DNA of 64,000 nt from Lentinus brumalis (Eukaryota; Basidiomycota; Agaricomycetes; Polyporales; Polyporaceae): contig MARA01000010.1 of assembly GCA_001792895.1 (NCBI GenBank), positions 620,001 to 684,000 on the forward strand. Reading direction: 5' to 3'. A program made the translations under genes and the position numbers. Within the stretch, counting starts at the first letter, position 1, and each line of letters starts with the position of its first letter. Under the pieces are notes generated by a model that was given only the letters and a program-made list of their open reading frames with translations, was not told the origin of the DNA and did no database searches. Below, one piece after another: positions 10,326 to 22,698 of the stretch.

Positions 10326-13300
10326 ATGCATTCTCCGGACAACGAGACGTTCTCGACGCCGCCGTCGACCCCAAACGTGCCAGAAATCCGACCGTCACTG
10401 TCCCGGAGGACGAGTCGGCCGTCGCATCTGAGCATCATGCAGAACTCCTCGGACTGGACGCCAAACGTCGTGCTCGACCCGCAGCAGTCGCCGGAGATTG
10501 CGTCGGGCAGGCCTGCGTCCGGAACTCCCACCTCCACGTTGGTCAACGGCAACGGCAAGCCCAATGGCAATGCCGTCTCTGTCACCGTAGACGGACCACC
10601 ACCCATTGCTAACGACACTCCCACAATCACCCACCACACGCTCCCCAATCCGACCCACCCCCAACGCCGTACGCCTTCGCCCGCCATAAACTCGCCGTGC
10701 TTCCTGCACTCGAAGCTGCAGGGCGCATCTCTCATGGACTGGCTCGGCTCCGTCTACGGCGACAAACCACGCGATCTCCGCGAACGAGGAGACGACGAAC
10801 GCAACGCCTACCCGGATGGCACGGTCTCGGACTCCTACAGCGAGAATCTCGATGATGACGACGACGAGCGGGAGTACGCCTCGAGCCTCACGAAGCGACT
10901 TGCGGAGACGGCCGTCGGAGTGCGGGAGGTCAGCAAAAAGCTCGGTCAGTCGTCCTGTCTGGTTTGCGGCGCTGCATCCGCCTCTGGCGGTGCTCACCTC
11001 ACACCCAGGTCGCACTCGCGTCCGCTCCCACATCCAGAGCGTCCTCATCGTGACCAAGGCGCGAGACAACAGGCTCATCAAGCTTACCCGCGAGCTTGCG
11101 CTCTACCTCATGATGAAGAAGCGAGGTACCGACCGGGGAATGATTGTGTGAGTAGTTGTCCATGTTATCCGTCGCTTCTCCCACATCGCGCACACCGTTC
11201 CGCTCGCCGATCGGCGTACGTGTCGCGATAACATCCACGGCGCTGTGGCGGTCATACCCGGCGCAGGATGACAGAGCCCTAGGCACTTTCCATGTATCAC
11301 CGTTCAAGTCCGATTGCGATGGCGTAATACTAACGTCCCCGTGCAGCTACGTCGACGCCCAGTTACAAACCTCGAGACGCTTCGACGCTGCCGGTTTGGC
11401 CCGCGAACACCCAGAGCTCTTCGTCCCCTTCCCCAAACGCCGCACATCCAGCTCGTCGTCACTCCACTCAAATCTCAGCAATGGCGATAGCCAGCCATCG
11501 TCTGAAGGTCAGCTCCGCTACTGGACGGCAGAAATGTGCAGTCGGAGTCCACATCTCTTCGACTTCGTCGTCACAGTGAGTACAGCATCGACTTTGCCGC
11601 AGCGACATCCGCTAATTCACTTGCAGCTCGGTGGCGACGGTACTGTGCTCTTCACCTCATGGCTGTTCCAACGGATCGTGCCTCCCGTCCTGCCGTTCGC
11701 GCTGGGCTCGCTCGGGTTCTTGACGAATTTCGACTTCGCCAACCACCAGAAGGTCATGGACAGCGCGATCGACGACGGCATCCGCGTGAACCTCCGTATG
11801 CGCTTCACTTGCACCGTGTACCGTGCTATCTCCCCGGACAAGAATAGCAAGGCGTGTCGCGCGATCAAGAAGGGTGCCACGGGGAGATCTTGATGCGGAA
11901 CATCGAGCAAGACGGGTGGGACGCGCTCGAGAGCGGCAGCGGCACGGGAGGTAAGGCGGGCGCGAAGGACAAGGAGATTATGTGCTTCTCGACGCGGCCC
12001 GTGGAGTGCTTCGAGGTCCTGAACGACCTTGTCGTCGATCGCGGCCCGAGTCCTTACGTCAGTCTGCTTGAGTTGTTCGGTCAGTGTCCGCTGCGAGTCT
12101 GCTATACCGGCTCGGCTAACCAAATCCATAGGTGACGAACACCATCTGACGACCGTACAAGCCGATGGACTTTGCGTTGCCACTCCTACTGGCTCTACTG
12201 CCTACTCAGTATGTCTTGACAGAAGTGACGCCCAGTTATCGTGCTAACGCGAACTTCAGTTATCTGCGGGTGGTTCTCTAGTTCATCCGGAAATCCCAGC
12301 CATCCTCATCACCCCTCTTTGCCCGCATACCCTCTCCTTCCGCCCAATGCTTCTCCCAGACACGATGGAGCTGCGTATATGTGTTCCGTTCAACTCGAGG
12401 AGTACCGCTTGGGCATCATTCGACGGTCGAGGCCGTGTCGAGCTGAAGCGTAAGTTGTGTGTACCGATGACGTCATAGCATACTCACCGCCATCGCAGAG
12501 GGAGACCACATCAAGGTCACTGCATCCAAGTATCCGTTCCCCACGGTGTGCGCCGAGTCCCAGTCCCGGGACTGGTTCACCTCAATATCGCGTACGCTCA
12601 AGTGGAACGAACGTGAGCGCCAGAAGTCGTTCGTTGTCGTTGAGGAGAGTCCTCGCAAGGCACACAAGTCGGTGGAGAAGCACCAGGACATCCAGACGCC
12701 GACCATGGTACGGCACCAAGACGCTCTCAAGGAGAATGCGGCCGTCGGCCATGCGGATCTGGATGAAGAGGACGAGGTGTCCGACGAAGAAGAGGAGGAC
12801 GAGAAGTACGACATCGACGACCTCTCATCGACGGAGTCGCCGGGGTCCTCGGATGTGTCCAAGCTGAGTCCTCGGGAGGAAATTCTCGGGAAAGAGAAGG
12901 CAGAAGCGGGTGACGGCGAGCACCACGAACAAGCCCGAGCTGAGAGCGCCGCGCGCGTCCTTGCCCAGGGCAATCCACACTTGTCGTCGACGCGCGACCT
13001 CTCCCCGAATTCCGGGCTACGCTCTGGCGTCGACACCCCAGATCGTTTCTCCGGCCCCCACCCCCACCCTCCGCGCGTCTCTCCCCGCCACGTCCAGTTC
13101 CTCACGGACTCCAACTCCTCGTCGGCGTCGTCCATCGCCACAATGGCCGACCCTCATCGCGGCGACCGCGGAGATCGTGACGACATCCGCGCACCCCGCT
13201 CGGCTCATTTCAGCACGCGCGTACGCATCCCGCGCGACCGCGACGTCGACGCAGAGAGCATGAAGACCCCAACCCCGATCGACCCGCCCTCCCACAATCG

Positions 13301-13424
13301 GCACCCCTTCGCGCGCAGTCGCTCGCGCGACCGGTCGCAAGATGGGCCGCACCGCCGCGCGTTCGCTGTGTGGGGCCAGGACGAGAGCGATAGCGCTGCA
13401 AGCGACAGCGACGCGGATCTCTAG
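10326..13424 (+). CDS. NAD+ kinase, one-base frameshift in assembly
   Basis: Phosphorylates NAD to NADP. Exons: 10326..10944, 11009..11147, 11347..11575, 11627..12079, 12132..12208, 12260..12449, 12499..13424. Conserved blocks in order are the GGDGT motif (LGGDGTVLF, about residue 330), [28 protein letters not shown], the NAD-binding [10 protein letters not shown], then [18 protein letters not shown] and FDGRGRVEL. The exon sum is 2633 nt, one short of a multiple of three. The break is at GGGG 11881-11884, where KKGATG must run into EILMRN; one more G restores an 877-residue protein. As written, translation stops at 11893 after 417 residues, before the ATPTGST site. The N-terminal 200 and C-terminal 270 residues are low-complexity, with a strongly acidic stretch after the catalytic domain. 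Such extensions are common in basidiomycete homologues. Confidence 0.9.
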
Positions 13425-14922
13425 GGGCGTAGGTGTGTGAACGGTCCGTTATGCGTTTCCTAGACTCCCTGCTCGCGTTTTGTCTGCGTGCTTCGTTTCG
13501 GTTGGTTGACGGTATTTACATAGGCCCTATGGGGGGTGACAGATTTGAACGGGATATCTCTAGAAGCATTGTAAACTACAGGAACAACAGATACATATAC
13601 ACTCACGACGACAGACACGCCTTGTAATATATATGCAACCCTTTCACCTGAGAAGCTCGTTCGCGTGCGTCGCCGGTCTGTTGAGCCGCCTCAGGTGCGT
13701 CCACTCACCTCCGTTTGCCGGGGCGCTCACTCATCTCGACCTGCAGGGTCTGCTTGGAAGTGGTGTCCTATGATAGTAGAACATCCCGCCCAAGAATACC
13801 TGTCATTCTTGCAAAACCGTGGATATCAATATGTTGACGACGAACCGTCGTTGCCCGGGATGTCCAGACCCTGGAAGATTGGCGTCATCGCTACTCATGG
13901 AAGTCCACCTGCCACTTGGACCCCTTGGCTTCTATCCTATACGCCGGAGCCATTGGCATGTGTGGATCGTACTCTCACCTTCACCCCCCGCCTCAGTACA
14001 GTGCCAGGCTGGCGGGATCTCCTTCCCTGGTGTATGCATGCTAACCTACTGTTTCAACTTGCGTAAGTGGACACGATCGAGCTTTCTTCTCGCTTTTGTG
14101 CGCTAACACACGACCGAGAAGTGCAGGGTCTCGCTCACCTGAGTACTGTCCTGATGGGATACGGCAGCGTTTAGGTTAACGCTACGCAACACGCCTCTGC
14201 TTGACGTCTCCATCACGGATACGGTTTTGGTCCCAGGTGGGGCATCCGGTCTGTCTATGTCCGCCCCGCCGTCCGAGTGGTTGCGGAAACACGCCCCGCC
14301 GCACGGTGTATGCAAGAAGCCAAGAAATGCCATTTCGACCCGACGCCACATCACGGGTATGTTCGCCATGGAGTCACTACTTCTCCAGCGATTTTTGGTA
14401 GTCCAGCGTCGCACCGTCGTCGGCCTACCGTGGAAATCTGTGCGAAGCGGCGTTTTTCTGGCGTAAAGTCCCACAAGCTAGTGCGTGACCGCGGTCGCTA
14501 TCGCCTCTCGCAAACTGCCGTCAGCAGGTTCCCAAGGCGAGTGTAGTCGGTTCGTGCAATGTCCAGGTGACACTTACCTTCTGGACACCTTCTGCAGACT
14601 GTATGTTGTGAGGTACGGACGCTCGGCTTGCGACAGTTGGTATGAGCGTCGTCTGCATGCAAGGCTTCTGTGGACGCGCATAGTGGCCCTTGCCCTGCGA
14701 CATCGGCATGGAAGTCTGCGTTTACGGCAGCTGCTGGGCCGCCACATTGAGTTTCGATGCGCGAAGAATACCCTCCCTTGGCCCGACGCTTCCTGCCTTC
14801 CCTTCTGGCAGCTCCTTTATAGGGCCCCCACGCCCTCGCGGCTGATTTCCCCGCTCTACCCGACGCTCTTCACATCTCCCCGCCCCCGTCGCCCCTCTAC
14901 GCTAGTACGCCCTTCTGCGCCC
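13425..14922. other. Intergenic, no gene recognised
   Basis: About 1.5 kb between two plus-strand genes. Short open frames exist, but none connects through plausible introns to a known family. A TATA-like tttatag near 14817, about 100 bp before the next ATG, may serve the DUF6533 gene. Confidence 0.35.
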
Positions 14923-16957
14923 ATGAGTGGTCAGCCCGGTCTGGCCACGACAGTCATCGCAGAGTTCATTACAGCTGTGCGGGATGTCCGATTAACGCAG
15001 TTAACCTCATGTGAGTGTCGTACTCTGTTGTGAGGGCACCTGGCAGACGTTGACGCCGTACGGCTAGTTGTTGCTGCCACGATAGTCGTCTACGATTACG
15101 GTCAGCCCATCCTGCGCTATCATGAGTTACGCCCGTCCTCATGCCCCGACGTCCGTTTGACAGTCATTTGTCTCGAACACGAAGTGGAGCTGATCTGGGT
15201 GAGTGCATGTTCTCAAGTTGGCAGGCGGGATCTGCGGCGGCTTCTGACTGTCGTGCGCAGAAGAAGCGGTGGTCGGTCATCAAGCTAGCGTTTCTTTGGG
15301 TGCGTCCGTGACTTGCCTCTGTCCCTCGCGAGAGCCGCTCAAATGCCATCCATCTCCCGCTTGTCGTAGCATCGATACTTCGGCATATTTTGTATACTGT
15401 GAGTTCTTCTACTGCTTCACGGAGCGGTCTCGTAAGCTGATCCGCTGCAGATTCCAAGTATATGGTGAGCCTTCTCCCACCGCTTCGCTCCCCGCGTGTG
15501 ATTACTCAATGCTCGCCATTCAATCCTGTGCCTTAGCGTTGAACTCCACCGTCATCAATGACCAAGTGAGTACGACATGCATGACAGCAGTCTATGCGTC
15601 TGACAGCGGCGACTACTGCTAGTTGTGAGCCTGCCTTCGTCCTCGCGAGACGACTTGCTGAAGCCCAATCACGCAAGTTGCGAATTTTGGTTCTATTGGG
15701 AAACTTGGGGATACTGTGCGGTGCTGTTCACCTCGGAAGGCGAGTCCTTTCGCCCCGGCCCAGCCGAGAGTCCGACGCCTGACCTTCAAAACGCAGCTGT
15801 ATTGCTTCTCTGGATATACGTGGTATACAACAAGAATCGTTGGGTCCTGGCACTCATGTCCGTATGCTACCTCGGCGAGGCAGCCGCCGTTATGACAATC
15901 CTTACGATCTCCTTCGAGACCTTCGAAGGTGCGAGATCTAACCTTCGTCACTGGAAGTAGGCCTGACCACAGCTTGGAATAGCAAAAGCACACGGGATAC
16001 CCGGTGTCGAGTACTGCGTAATGACGCAGATCGGTTCGCCATTCCCACTACTCTGGGTGCCAATCCTCGCATACAACGCGCTATTGCTTCTGCTCTTCCT
16101 CTACCGAGGATGTGCTGGCGCCTCTCCGAACTCCAGCTGGAGATGGGCTTATAGCTACGATGGCCTTCTCGACATGATCTACAGGTACTCGCTCCTCAAC
16201 TTTCTCGCGTGAGTTCTTTTGCTGGCTTCTGAAGAAGAAGAGAAGTCGGTGTTGATTGCGGGCGCCAGAATATTCGCCTCGTACCTTGCGTGCTCGATCA
16301 TATGGCTCGTGTGCGACGTGAGTCCTTACCTCCATGCCGGCAGGCCTGTGACATCCACTCTGACCATCTGAGATGTGTATGCAGCTTGGTCTCTACCAGA
16401 TCCCAGTCGCATTCGCTCTCGCGCTCAGCATCACGAATTGCACGCGCCTCCTGCTCAACATCCGCCACGCATACTACACAGGAGTACAAGACCCCCTGCT
16501 TACCAACATCCGCGATATCCCCACCACAGGCAACAACACCCCGACCCCAGACGCGATGCTCGACATGTCTCCCCCTCCAAGGACACCCGGGGCGTTCTCC
16601 TCATTCTCTGCCGCGTCCTGCTCCGAGTCAGGCCTCTCGGGCCTGACACTCCGCAACCCCAGCGTCACACCGACAACTTCGCCGCGATGGATCACCTCGA
16701 GCCCGACGAGCACCGTCCGTGTCACGGTCGGGCACGACAATGCGGTCGAGGTGGCGGTCGAGAGACCGGGGACCCCACTGGCAGGGCCGGTTATTGGCGC
16801 GTTACGGAGGTTCACTGCAAGTCCGCGGGGCTCGCACGAGCATGTACGCGAGCGGTCGGTGCATCTGTCACCTGGGGTGATAGATTCCGACTGGTGGCAA
16901 TATGAGCTGCGAGACATGCGCGCGGAAGTGCGAGTATCATATGGACAGGCTGTATGA
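14923..16957 (+). CDS. DUF6533 multi-pass membrane protein
   Basis: Twelve exons (14923..15010, 15068..15100, 15164..15198, 15261..15299, 15370..15398, 15451..15464, 15537..15565, 15664..15739, 15797..15928, 15983..16208, 16269..16317, 16385..16957) give 440 residues. The N-terminal domain reads FVAATIVVYDY then LEHEVELIWKKRW and HRYFGIFCIL, the signature of the DUF6533 family common in Agaricomycetes. Several hydrophobic helices follow, for example YNALLLLLFLY and IFASYLACSIIWLVCD, with a Pro/Ser/Thr-rich cytosolic tail. Exon 6 has only 14 nt. The intron 15740..15796 needs a GC-AG donor; its 57 bp are in frame, so retention would add 19 residues. Function of the family is unknown; seven-helix topology is likely. 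The second copy is at 51.9-53.6 kb. Confidence 0.82.
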
Positions 16958-17212
16958 TAGGTGGCCACGATGGACTGACATGATGTACGTATCCTTACGG
17001 ACGTGTACGTAGTAGATTCGTGCTGGAAGCCACCAGTGGCTACATATGTATCCTAGTAGTTAGTAGGCTATGGTCTCGCGGTATATTCAGCCCCTGCCAC
17101 CGAGATGTGCAACGCGATGTGTATCCGTCACAGTGACGACAAATTTGCTTGCTCTGAGTATCGTACCGATACAGGATCAACACTGCTACAAGACATTGCG
17201 CATCTGCGCTGT

Positions 17213-18665
17213 TCAGAAATACGCAGTGTTCCTCAACGCGAACCGCTCGAGCTTCCTGTAATCCGGGCGGTCCTTGGCAACAGCCCAGATCCACGCGTCC
17301 AGCTCCGGCGGGGTCATATCCTTCATCCACGAGAGATCCTCCTTATGGCCACTCACGTCCAGCGTCTTCGCCTTCTGCACGATCAGCTCGCACGCATCGA
17401 TCGCCGCGGCCCGCAGTACGAACGCCTGCTCCACCGTCAACAGAGGACCCTCTTTCGGGACCGTCTTGATCTTCGCCACGACGTCCCCGACGGGCTCAGC
17501 AGCAGCAAGGAGGGTGCTCAGGCGTTCTGGATTGCGGGCCTCGGGGAAGAGGGAGGGAAGGCCGAGCGCGTCGTCAGCAGTGGAGAGGTCTATCACGCCG
17601 AGGTGTATGAGAAGGGAGGGGATGACGTTGTCGGAGAAGATGGGGAGGTGGGATGTGCGGGGAACGGGCACCGATGGGGTGTCGGATTTGCCGAATCGGA
17701 GGGCAATGGCGTGTAATGTGAGCATTGCCTTTTTGAAGCAGTAGACGGCTGGGGATTCGAGTGAGTTTAGTGCCCTGTATTGCCGATAGGAAGTAACCTC
17801 ACGTTGGTCATACACCAGTGCCATGTCTCGGAATGCCGGAATGCCGCGCACGAACTGAGCGGTATTAGGGTGTAAGCAGAATTACTTTGAATGGGCAACC
17901 TAAACACTGACCCTCTCAAGCGCAACTTCGCATTCATCGCCGCCGGCCTTCTTAGCCTTCTCTCCTTCCTTGAGTGCTTCAAGGACGAAGCTGCCTAAAT
18001 CAGGGTAACCACCATTCATAAGGGCTTCTCCAGTCTCGTTCAACGTCGTCGCAATGATCTGGACGATCTCCCACACAGGACCGCCTAGCTCGCCAACGGT
18101 AACTCCAGGAATCTTCTCGTGCGGCCGCTCCACATGGATTGAACCCGTTACGCGCATGAGGTCCGCCACCGTGCTCGCAGTGATCTCCTTCATCCCTTGC
18201 GCGGAAAAATAGTCCCCGGCACCCCCAGAAGACGAGATATATGCCGAGAAGACGAAGGCGCGGATGTTGTCGAACGCGCCCCGTCCTGTCACCTGATGGA
18301 GAGGGACGCGGTAGCCTGATGCGAAGTTAAGCAGGGAGAGAACGGACAAGACGTTCAGTTCCGAGACGACGGAGCCGAAGTTGAGCGGCATGGTCATCCC
18401 ATGAGCTGCGCGGAGGCGAGTGTATGTGCTGGTGAATGCGGGCGAGAGCAGGAATCGCTCGATGGATTCATCGCTGATCTGTGCAAACGTCAGTTATTCG
18501 TATTCGACGGACTCCGAAGGGACTGGATCCATGGACTGGACCTGGTGTTCACCGTACTGTCCGTACGCAACGCACCTGGACATTTGCTTTCACGCGAACA
18601 GCGCGAGAGGACTCTCGTACTGCTCGGAGATAATGACCTGATGGGGGAAAGGGGATCGAGGACAT
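17213..18665 (-). CDS. QNG1: Queuosine salvage protein (Qng1/DUF2419 family)
   Basis: Four exons (17213..17748, 17803..17854, 17912..18478, 18576..18665) give 414 residues. Diagnostic blocks are ISDESIERFLLSPAFTSTY, LSLLNFASGYRVPLHQVTGR, DLMRVTGSIHVERPHE, NETGEALMNGGYPDLGSFV, VYDQPVYCFKKAM and the C-terminal LDAWIWAVAKDRPDYRKLE. The family releases queuine base from queuosine nucleosides so that it can be reinserted into tRNA wobble positions; eukaryotes cannot make queuine. The start MSSIPFPPSGHYLRAV is the first ATG upstream that splices in frame. Splice sites are canonical, and the split codon at DQ|P restores the conserved PVYCFKK. It lies tail to tail with the DUF6533 gene, 255 bp apart. 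Confidence 0.9.
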
Positions 18666-19205
18666 TTCGCCACACCCCGAATTTGCTGCTTATCGAGATC
18701 TATGAGCAGCTACAGACGTACTGCGTGGTACCGTCAGATTGCATATGCGTACTGGGTCGAAAGCAGACTCACGTTATGAAGAGGCTTGAACGCGTTCAAG
18801 TTGCACATTGCACCAATGATCTTGCATCCGACTCTTTCCGGACCGGGCGAGCCTACCGGGCGCTCAGCGCTACTAAGTACTTGGTTACACCATTCAACCA
18901 GGATCCCTATCCTGAACTCATTTCCACTTGATCTTCGCATGCAGCCTGTTTGAATCGCCCTCTCGAGATGAGGTCCAGGAATGAGGAGGATGCCCACATA
19001 CTCAACAAATCCACAGGCAACGGTCTTCCGAACCACACGTGGAGTCCACGTGTGCGACAACTCCGTGTAACACGGACAACGCATTCGGCCTCCGCCGTTG
19101 CTCGTTGACTTGAACCACTCCAAAGCGTCGGGCGACAGGCATAATCTGGTCGGTACACACCTGCAGCCACACACACCCTCGCCTCCTGCCATTACGACAT
19201 CGCAA
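18666..19205. other. Divergent promoter region
   Basis: 540 bp between the start codons of the queuosine salvage gene (-) and the first MYND gene (+). I see no coding signal. Confidence 0.4.
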
Positions 19206-20354
19206 ATGGCCGACTCTGATCCCGACTTCGACACTGGCACCGACATCCTTGACCACTCGGGTTGGGCAACCATTCACCATTGCACTTACTGCGGCAAGGA
19301 GCCCCCAATCGGCCAGAAATTGAAGCAATGCGCAGGCTGTATTGCAGCACCCACATATTGCGGCATCGAATGCCAGAAAGCAGACTGGCCGGTGCATAGG
19401 TGGGTTCTCAGTCCGAGTCTTCCGTTTTCCGTTCTGCAGCCACGCAACAGTATGTTGACCTATTATTTACGATTTAGGCTGGCATTCCACGATCCTTCTT
19501 TGAAGAGGGGGTTCAGTTTTGAGATTCCGCAAGCCAATGACCCAGAGCGGCGCCGTGTGTCTCGATTAGCCGCCGACTTCCTCGAGGTTCACAAGTGGGC
19601 GATCTCCACCGCGGCGCTGGCCACCAGGGTGCTGCATCATGGCACCTCGCTAGATGCGTGTCCCAAGGATCGAGTCCTGCTTTGTGACTTCGATGACAGG
19701 TGGCCAGTAGGGCTATCGCGCAGATATGTCTGGGATAACATCCAGCTGGTCCCAGTCGATAAGTGGCTGGAAGTTATCTGCTCGCTGGGATCGGCGAGGA
19801 TGACTAAAATCAAGCGCGCTTTCGAGAACGCGAGGGAGAGGGCCGATGCTCTGTATGGCCGTACCCCGGGATACCTTGGCACCCTCCCCATTGTCTTTAA
19901 TTTGAACACCTTCGTCATCCTTTGGCACATCAACCCTCAATTTAAGCCTACCCATCCTGATCCGCTTCCTCCCCGAGAGCTCCTTGCTTGCCGACCCGCC
20001 CTGGAGGACATGCGGAGGCTGTGCATGTCATGCGTAAACCGCGGTGTTGTCCTACGCTGTCCGGGGGGGAACGCAGTGTCTGGCGGCGTTGCGCTGCCGG
20101 GAAGGTTCGTCCGTTCGGAGGGGAGGCCGGTCTGGAAGCAGTACATCGACAGCTGGGTCGACTACAAGAAGGCCCTACGGCGTTATCCCGAGGTAGCCCA
20201 GGCCTTCAAGGGCCCCTTCGTCAGCAGGATGGAGCCCGGGCTGATCATGGGCTCACCGATCAATTCAGGTAGTTTCAGTTCATGTGAGTTCTTCACGGTC
20301 GTCGCACCACGTCTAGTACTCACTCCGATCCCAAAGGCTGTCATCTTCACATAG
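19206..20354 (+). CDS. MYND-finger protein, copy 1
   Basis: Exons 19206..19399 and 19478..20354 give 356 residues. The finger reads CTYCGKEP, then CAGC, then YCGIECQKADWPVH, and continues over the intron as RLAFH. The first seven ligands fit MYND zinc fingers; the last is apparently His, not Cys. The second exon carries the family's C-terminal domain: DFLEVHKWAI, then GTLPIVFNLNTFVILW, CMSCVNRGVVLRCPG and GVALPGRFVRSE. The same layout recurs at 27.3, 46.8 and 50.7 kb. The 78-bp intron is in frame and open, so only the paralogue comparison shows that it is spliced. The C-terminus is shorter than in copies 2 and 4, which have a third exon. MYND fingers usually bind proline-rich partner proteins; the role of this family is unknown. 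Confidence 0.78.
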   Translation: MADSDPDFDTGTDILDHSGWATIHHCTYCGKEPPIGQKLKQCAGCIAAPTYCGIECQKADWPVHRWVLSPSLPFSVLQPRNSMLTYYLRFRLAFHDPSLKRGFSFEIPQANDPERRRVSRLAADFLEVHKWAISTAALATRVLHHGTSLDACPKDRVLLCDFDDRWPVGLSRRYVWDNIQLVPVDKWLEVICSLGSARMTKIKRAFENARERADALYGRTPGYLGTLPIVFNLNTFVILWHINPQFKPTHPDPLPPRELLACRPALEDMRRLCMSCVNRGVVLRCPGGNAVSGGVALPGRFVRSEGRPVWKQYIDSWVDYKKALRRYPEVAQAFKGPFVSRMEPGLIMGSPINSGSFSSCEFFTVVAPRLVLTPIPKAVIFT

Positions 20355-22698
20355 GCCTCCCGCATTGATGGCTCCCAATTAATAGGCGAGGATGCGTTCC
20401 CTTGCACAAAACTGCGCGCGAGTGCTACCGCACGTCCTCAGCACTCTACCCATCTCTTGCTCCTTCGGCTTCCCCATCGTACACCAGCTGACTCTCGCCG
20501 ATATCACTGCCTCGCAAACTGATAGACACCCTGGAATGACTCGCCTTAAACAAACTCACGGACACGGCTGCATGTCCCGGTTTCCGCAAGAGGCTCAGAG
20601 AAGAAGAGGCGATTGTGAGACCTCCCATCTTCTATCGCGGGTCTAGAGACCGTGGTGTATGGAGTCGGAGCACGCTTAGGAGCAGAGATACGTGACCGTC
20701 GAGGGGGCATCGCGTCTGTGATCGGAGAGACCGAATACCTTCATACTCGCTATAAGCTTCAGCCTGGGAGACGGGACGCACGAGTACATCAGAGAGACGA
20801 GAGCGTCCGGGTCTGTACCAAGATACATAGTACAGTTCAGCACAACGCGGAGGCTGGAGGGAAGCGTGTGTAACGAACATCGGAGACCGGGGTTTTCGTG
20901 GGCTCCGGGTCAGTATGTTGCCAGTGAGTCGATATAACATCGATGCGCAGAGATGGCGGGTCTAGCAGCGAATGCAGCGATTATGAGATCCGGGCGCGAT
21001 CGGTGAGAATGGTTCAGCTACTGAAGTCGGGGATACGAACATCCTGTCATGCCCACAGTCCGTTGGATCCTGGACTGGTTGCGACATACTTACAAGGCGG
21101 CAGGGAAGCGTACGACAAGTTGAGCATCTAGATCTCAGCGACCGCCCTGAACTCCTTCTGGATGCCTGAGGGCGGCCATTGCGTACGGTCGTGTGACCGC
21201 CGATTTGTGAGCGCTGAAGTGAAGCAAGGCCGGAAGCTCATTGCTGAGCTGTGAATAGACCACTACGCCGAGGTGACCGCTCGAACCCCATGGCCTTGGA
21301 AGAGTTGCGATCTCCACCGCCCGGCCGCTCGCGCCTCGCCCCGCGGCCACCCTCATCAGCGGTCGAAACCGTGCCGTGCTACGCTCATGCCGTCCCCCGT
21401 GCGCGAAGTTTGTCTTATCTTTGCCAGTGCTCGGAGCGTCCATCTCCTCCGACCTTCGCATGCCAAATTCGTCGGGGCGTCCGCGTCTGCGCAGCTTCGC
21501 CGCGGACCTCAGGATCCTCCGACTCACTTCCTGGTCGGTGTGTTGTGGATACAGGCAAATATTTCAGCCGTTTCTGGAGAAGTTGCGGCCTGAACAGCCT
21601 GAGCACTTACTTGGTACGAGGTTCAAGTTCAAGAGCTGCTTCCGAGTGTACGACGCCCATTACTATAATGGGTTACCTCCGGCGCTTGAGCGTTTGCCAC
21701 GAGTTGACTTGTAACCACAACCTCGGCTCCAGCGTACGTGCCGTTTTCACAAACAATCGTCTCAAGGGTTGTGCTTATCGTACCTTCTGAACTGCAGTGC
21801 AGCTCCGAGCGGATGCCAGAGATCTCCTCCGACTCCATGGCGACTCCCACTGTGTCGAATCGCACGGCAAGACGCATCTTTTACACTGAGATCGTGACAT
21901 GAACACGGGCAACGGATGACGAGCTGTCCTTGCGGACAGTGATCTCAACAGTGATACAGGGTTCGACGCTTATTCTGTCTGCGTGCTGCGGAGGCAACAT
22001 GACAAGCCGCCCTCACTGTCTCGTCGTCGGTGCGTCGGTGCATCGACTTATCAGTCAATAATCCCGTTTGAACGTTTGACCTGACATAGATAATGCCCAG
22101 AAACCATCTAGCGACTTTGCATGCGCTCTTGAATGGTACTGAGGTCCAACGTCGGGGGAAGGTATATCCACTCTATGTCGGTCATCCTTATCCTCCTGAA
22201 TGCGGAGTTTTGCAGGGCCGCTTCGAAGTGTACAGAATCAATCAAATCTCACTGCGACTTCGGCATGGCTCTCTGTCGCGGCATGAGCTGTGCATGGGCA
22301 GAATGGCGGGATGTCTCCTAGGTATGAGCCTCCGCTAGGTGTTCCTTACCTCGACCTATCTCACATGCCAAGCAGGGATGTCGCTCCTCGAGGCAGCACC
22401 GTCCTGTGCACTATCTTACCACCACCTTGTGACACCAGACCAAGCCACTGGAACATACGGCAAACGGCGCCTTTGAAGTACTTAGTCGGATGGCCGCGCA
22501 TCATGGGCGCGAATGTAACCCACGGCCACAGGAACTCTCCTGATAAGTTGTTGTCAGGGTCCATACCATGCGCTCGAGGACTCGCCGTGAAACAAATAGT
22601 GTCCTGTCGCTCATCAGGAACGCAACGCGGCGGAGTACAAGTACTCCTCAAACTCATTGGCATCTCACGTCCTCGCGCTCCAAATACTCTGGTCGACC
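20355..22698. other. Intergenic, no gene recognised
   Basis: About 2.3 kb before the OPT gene. An 81-codon frame from 22093 begins with ATG (MPRNHLATLHALL) but matches nothing I know and lacks supporting context. Nothing else convincing. Confidence 0.3.

Noticed and set aside
11854..12135. Programmed frameshifting in the NAD kinase
   Set aside because: There is no slippery heptamer or stem, and the same one-base lack in G/C runs occurs in three other genes, so an assembly artefact is simpler.
15594..15782. Short frame overlapping DUF6533 exon 8
   Set aside because: Out of phase with the family signature; explained by the real exon at 15664-15739.
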